From NCBI GenBank assembly GCA_030549775.1, contig CM060175.1:564-64563 (forward strand): 64,000 nt of DNA, written 5' to 3'. The position numbers and the translations under genes were made by a program. The notes below the pieces were generated by a model. That model did no database searches, was not told the origin of the DNA, and saw only the letters and a list, made by a program, of their open reading frames with translations. Below are positions 60,971-64,000 of the stretch, piece after piece. The stretch is from Tamarix chinensis (taxonomy: Eukaryota > Streptophyta > Magnoliopsida > Caryophyllales > Tamaricaceae). Position 1 is the stretch's first letter. Each line of letters begins with the position of its first letter.

Positions 60971-63900
60971 TTTTTATAAAAAGAAAATAATTCTACCCTT
61001 CAAGTGTCATCAACATATTGGATGGAGAACCACCATATCAACAAATCAAATCAAAGAAGTATGAATATAAGGATAAAGGGGCTTATAGAGAACAAGGAAA
61101 TAGATTAAGGAAATAGATGAAGGAAATATTTTGATACAAGGCTACATTGTAATAGTGTAGCCAAACAATCTCTTCACTTACATCACCTTAAGACAATTTC
61201 CTCTATAGTATTTGACCTTTTTTTGTGTGTTTTAATAAAGATTAGAATTTTACATGTTGAAACTATTTCTAGTTAGCATGCCAAAATATGATTTTCATTT
61301 TAGTTAAATTTTACAATTAAATTCCTTCAATTTATGTTATTGAAATTTCTTTAAAATTAGTAGCATAATGTTTTTATATATTTATAATGTGCAAAATACG
61401 CACGTCTTTATATATACATACACATCTTACATGGATACGCATGTTATCCAAGAAGACGTACAACTTTGTAAATACACATTTTGTAGGATATAAATACATG
61501 CATGTTTTTTTATAAAAGTAAAAAAATGTAAAATTTTTAGTATAACAATATCCATATTCTAGGACAAAAATATACATCTTTTAAGGAAAAAATACACCTC
61601 TTCCAAATTAGAATACACATTGTTTATAGATGTGCATTTTTTAGTTCAAAATATACATTTTCTAAGAGAATATCACACGTTCATTATTTATACATTTGCA
61701 AGGAAAAACACACGTGTTAAAAAACAAATACACACCTTTATCCACTACTACATTACACATTACTCGAGACAAGATTATACATCTTTAATAATTATAAAAA
61801 ATTCTACTTCTTTTCTTGGCCCCTTAATCATGGTCTCCGTATAAAATTAACACTATTTTCCAATATTAAATTCACAATTAGGTAAATAAATTCTTGAAAT
61901 CCACAAGATAAGTTATTTTATGGAAGAGAAATAAAAAAATCATAGAAATAAAATTTAATACTGTATAAACTAATAATCAAATAGGATATATTCTTTTAGA
62001 TATGCACCCAAAGAAATCCATTATCATCCACCTTATGTTCTAACTCAGTTTTGCTCTTTGAAATTGATCTCAATCAAGGTTAGGATCATAATGATCACAA
62101 CACAAATTGGTAGTTATCATTTCAACTAGTAATCTAATCACAATATCTCTCCTATGAATTTCACATGGTTATCCAATGCCATGAAATACAAGAAGTATAT
62201 CCATTTGATTTCATTTATTCAAAAATGAAAGCTACTATATTTTCATGGCTATTATGACTTCGTAAAGGAAAAAATATTATACTATAATTATAGAAAAACC
62301 TAATATGATGAGATTTTTGCCTAAATATTACTGTTTCTATCATAAAAATAAATAAATAAAAAATAAAACTTCCAAGGACTTCATATTTGCTCTAAACATA
62401 TTCATTATCGATCATTTTTCTTCGGTAATTCGTTATTGGAGTAGCTTGTATAAGAGTTATTAAAGATAAATAGATGATGATGTAATTTATTTTTAGCATG
62501 TTACTTATACATAGGACTAGGATGCATCAATTGGTAATGAATTGTTGAATTTTTTTTGTTAGATGGAGGATGAACTCTTTTGTAATGAGTTGATATTTCT
62601 ATAAACTTACATTTACTTATTTCAATCATACTCAATATGTTTTTCTCATTTTAACTTTATTAATTTCTAACAAAATTTGATAGGAAAATATCACCTTATT
62701 TGACTCTAAGATGAATAAATTAGCTGATTCCATTCATTGGCATCAAGAATCGAACACAAGAGTGTTTTTGACAAGGAATGCATACATATATACATTCCCA
62801 AATGAAATCTTCAAAACTTTTGATTTTTATGACTCATTACTTGTGAATATTAGACTTTAAACACCTAGGGTTAACGGAAGATACATGAAGTTTCACCTCC
62901 ACAATGGGAAACTACAAGAAAAGTTGATATAAGTGGGAGGTATAACATGGAAACAACTTACCATGATTGAGGAACTCCATAAGCCTAGCCCAAGTTTTAT
63001 TACAATTGTTCACTCCATTTTCTTAGATTGTAAGATTATCTTAAGCATTCATTTATTAATTGTATTATTTTCTCAACTATATTTTAAAGGAGTCAACCTA
63101 TTGCTTCCTCTTCATGGGATGATATTTTCTTCCCTTTATGTTACTTGTGTAACTACATATACTTTTGTAAGAGTATCAACAACCACCTTTTCTCTCTCTC
63201 CCTCTCTCTCTCTCTCTTTGTGAGAGAATTATTAGTATGTAATAAGATGGAGTAAGTGGTTCATGTCTTCCCTAACAAACTTCTCTGGATGATCTACCAA
63301 AAGGATCCTCTCTCAAGTTATTTTGTATGTAAGTAATTCTTCTCATTTGGGTGCTTAGTAATTTTTTTACCATAAAGTTATTTTCTCAACAAGCATCAAC
63401 TTCTAGGTCTCTATCTTCTATGCTTTGTTTAGCATGACACATAACATGTAATTAGCCCCTCTAAAATGGTTATTAAGAATCTAAAGGAAATGAAATCCAA
63501 TGAACATAAGTATGAAAATTATGTAACCATCAAACCTTGAGAATAAGCTATGTGTTAATCAATTATTGGAGTCTAAACTAATTAATATGGTACATAATAG
63601 AACCGAGAAGATATCTGAATAAAGTATAAATTACTTCTTTAGTGTAAATTGCTATCTCTAATCATTTATTTCAGCAACCTTCCTAGTATGCTTGTGGATA
63701 AGACGTTTGTAATGTTGATCTCCAGAAATGTGGTTGGTCACAATTCTTATAGGATATGCTTTAGTTTTGAAGGCCCATTCATATAATGGAATGAGAGTAG
63801 TAGGTGAGAGTTAGAAATAAATATATTTAGGTGTCTCAGTAGAGAAAAAACATTGCATCATTTGATCTTGTAACCCGATATTCACCTAATCCAAAAGGAC

Positions 63901-64000
63901 CAATAGGTTAGCCTACTCCATTAGTTTCATTACAAGTACAAATCACATGAAAATTAATTTTTTAAGTTCCATAAGTTAGGTTGGACACTTAAATCCTTCA
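60971..64000. other. Unassigned AT-rich sequence, no gene recognised
   Basis: I see no convincing coding frame, LTR terminus or named domain. Notable parts are a GGCTACA/TGTAGCC inverted repeat (about 61140-61162), a stretch of TACACATCTT-like motifs (61380-61780), and a CT microsatellite (63188-63219). Frames of 67-96 codons (61374-61577, 61620-61844, 62933-63223) show no family resemblance. A transposon is likely but unproven. Confidence 0.4.
63188..63219. repeat. (CT)n microsatellite
   Basis: About 14 CT dinucleotides broken by one extra C. Confidence 0.9.

Noticed and set aside
62933..63223. 96-codon frame with hydrophobic stretches, possible small membrane protein
   Set aside because: It has no recognisable domain or conserved context, and its C-terminus is a CT microsatellite.

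Overview
This window looks like repeat-rich intergenic DNA from a flowering plant nuclear genome. Everything I can name is a transposable element or a tandem repeat derived from one. I found no intact host gene, tRNA, rRNA or organellar segment. The plant call rests on a chromodomain-bearing Ty3/gypsy retrotransposon, an initiator-Met primer binding site, CACTA, hAT and Stowaway transposons, and degenerate CCCTAAA-type telomere-like repeats. The species cannot be told from what I see.

Layout. 1-3385 is a plus-strand giant LTR whose left end lies outside the window. 3386-3700 is degenerate telomere-like repeat. 3976-4549 is a broken, spliced CACTA-type transposase gene. 4567-6351 is a foldback CACTA element carrying an Ulp1-like remnant. 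6352-6735 is a gypsy integrase remnant, and 6736-11431 holds LTR debris in both orientations. 11591-16359 is another minus-strand LTR, flanked on both sides by telomere-like repeat.

16452-60892 is one old Ty3/gypsy chromovirus on the minus strand. Its own LTRs (16452-21498 and 48522-60892) are now about 44 kb apart. With later insertions removed it has LTRs of about 3.3 kb and about 3.8 kb of internal DNA. The internal part holds gag, a zinc knuckle, RT/RNase H, integrase and chromodomain, with protease and the front of RT missing. Three giant solo LTRs sit inside its coding region: 22672-26665 in integrase, 27080-41200 between RNase H and integrase, and 42698-47771 in gag. A fourth (51652-60622) sits in its 5' LTR. 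Two of these were hit again (29849-39199 and 53808-59307), and one a third time (30425-34910), so nesting is four deep. A hAT-like element (16787-18566) and a 79-bp Stowaway MITE (50022-50100) each occupy only one of the two LTRs, so the other LTR shows the empty site. From 60971 to the right edge I recognise nothing definite.

The giant LTRs (about 3.5-5.5 kb) share a plan: TGTAAYACCC start, AT-rich 5' part, TATA box, long pyrimidine-rich leader, often a (TTA)n array, family-specific tandem blocks, then a 3' end with two conserved inverted repeats. Five insertions have perfect 5-bp target duplications that I read directly: CTTAT, GGTCA, TAATG, TATAA and ATTAT. The most interesting signals are inside these LTRs: a hairpin with compensatory changes, a leader palindrome, and splice-site-like blocks.
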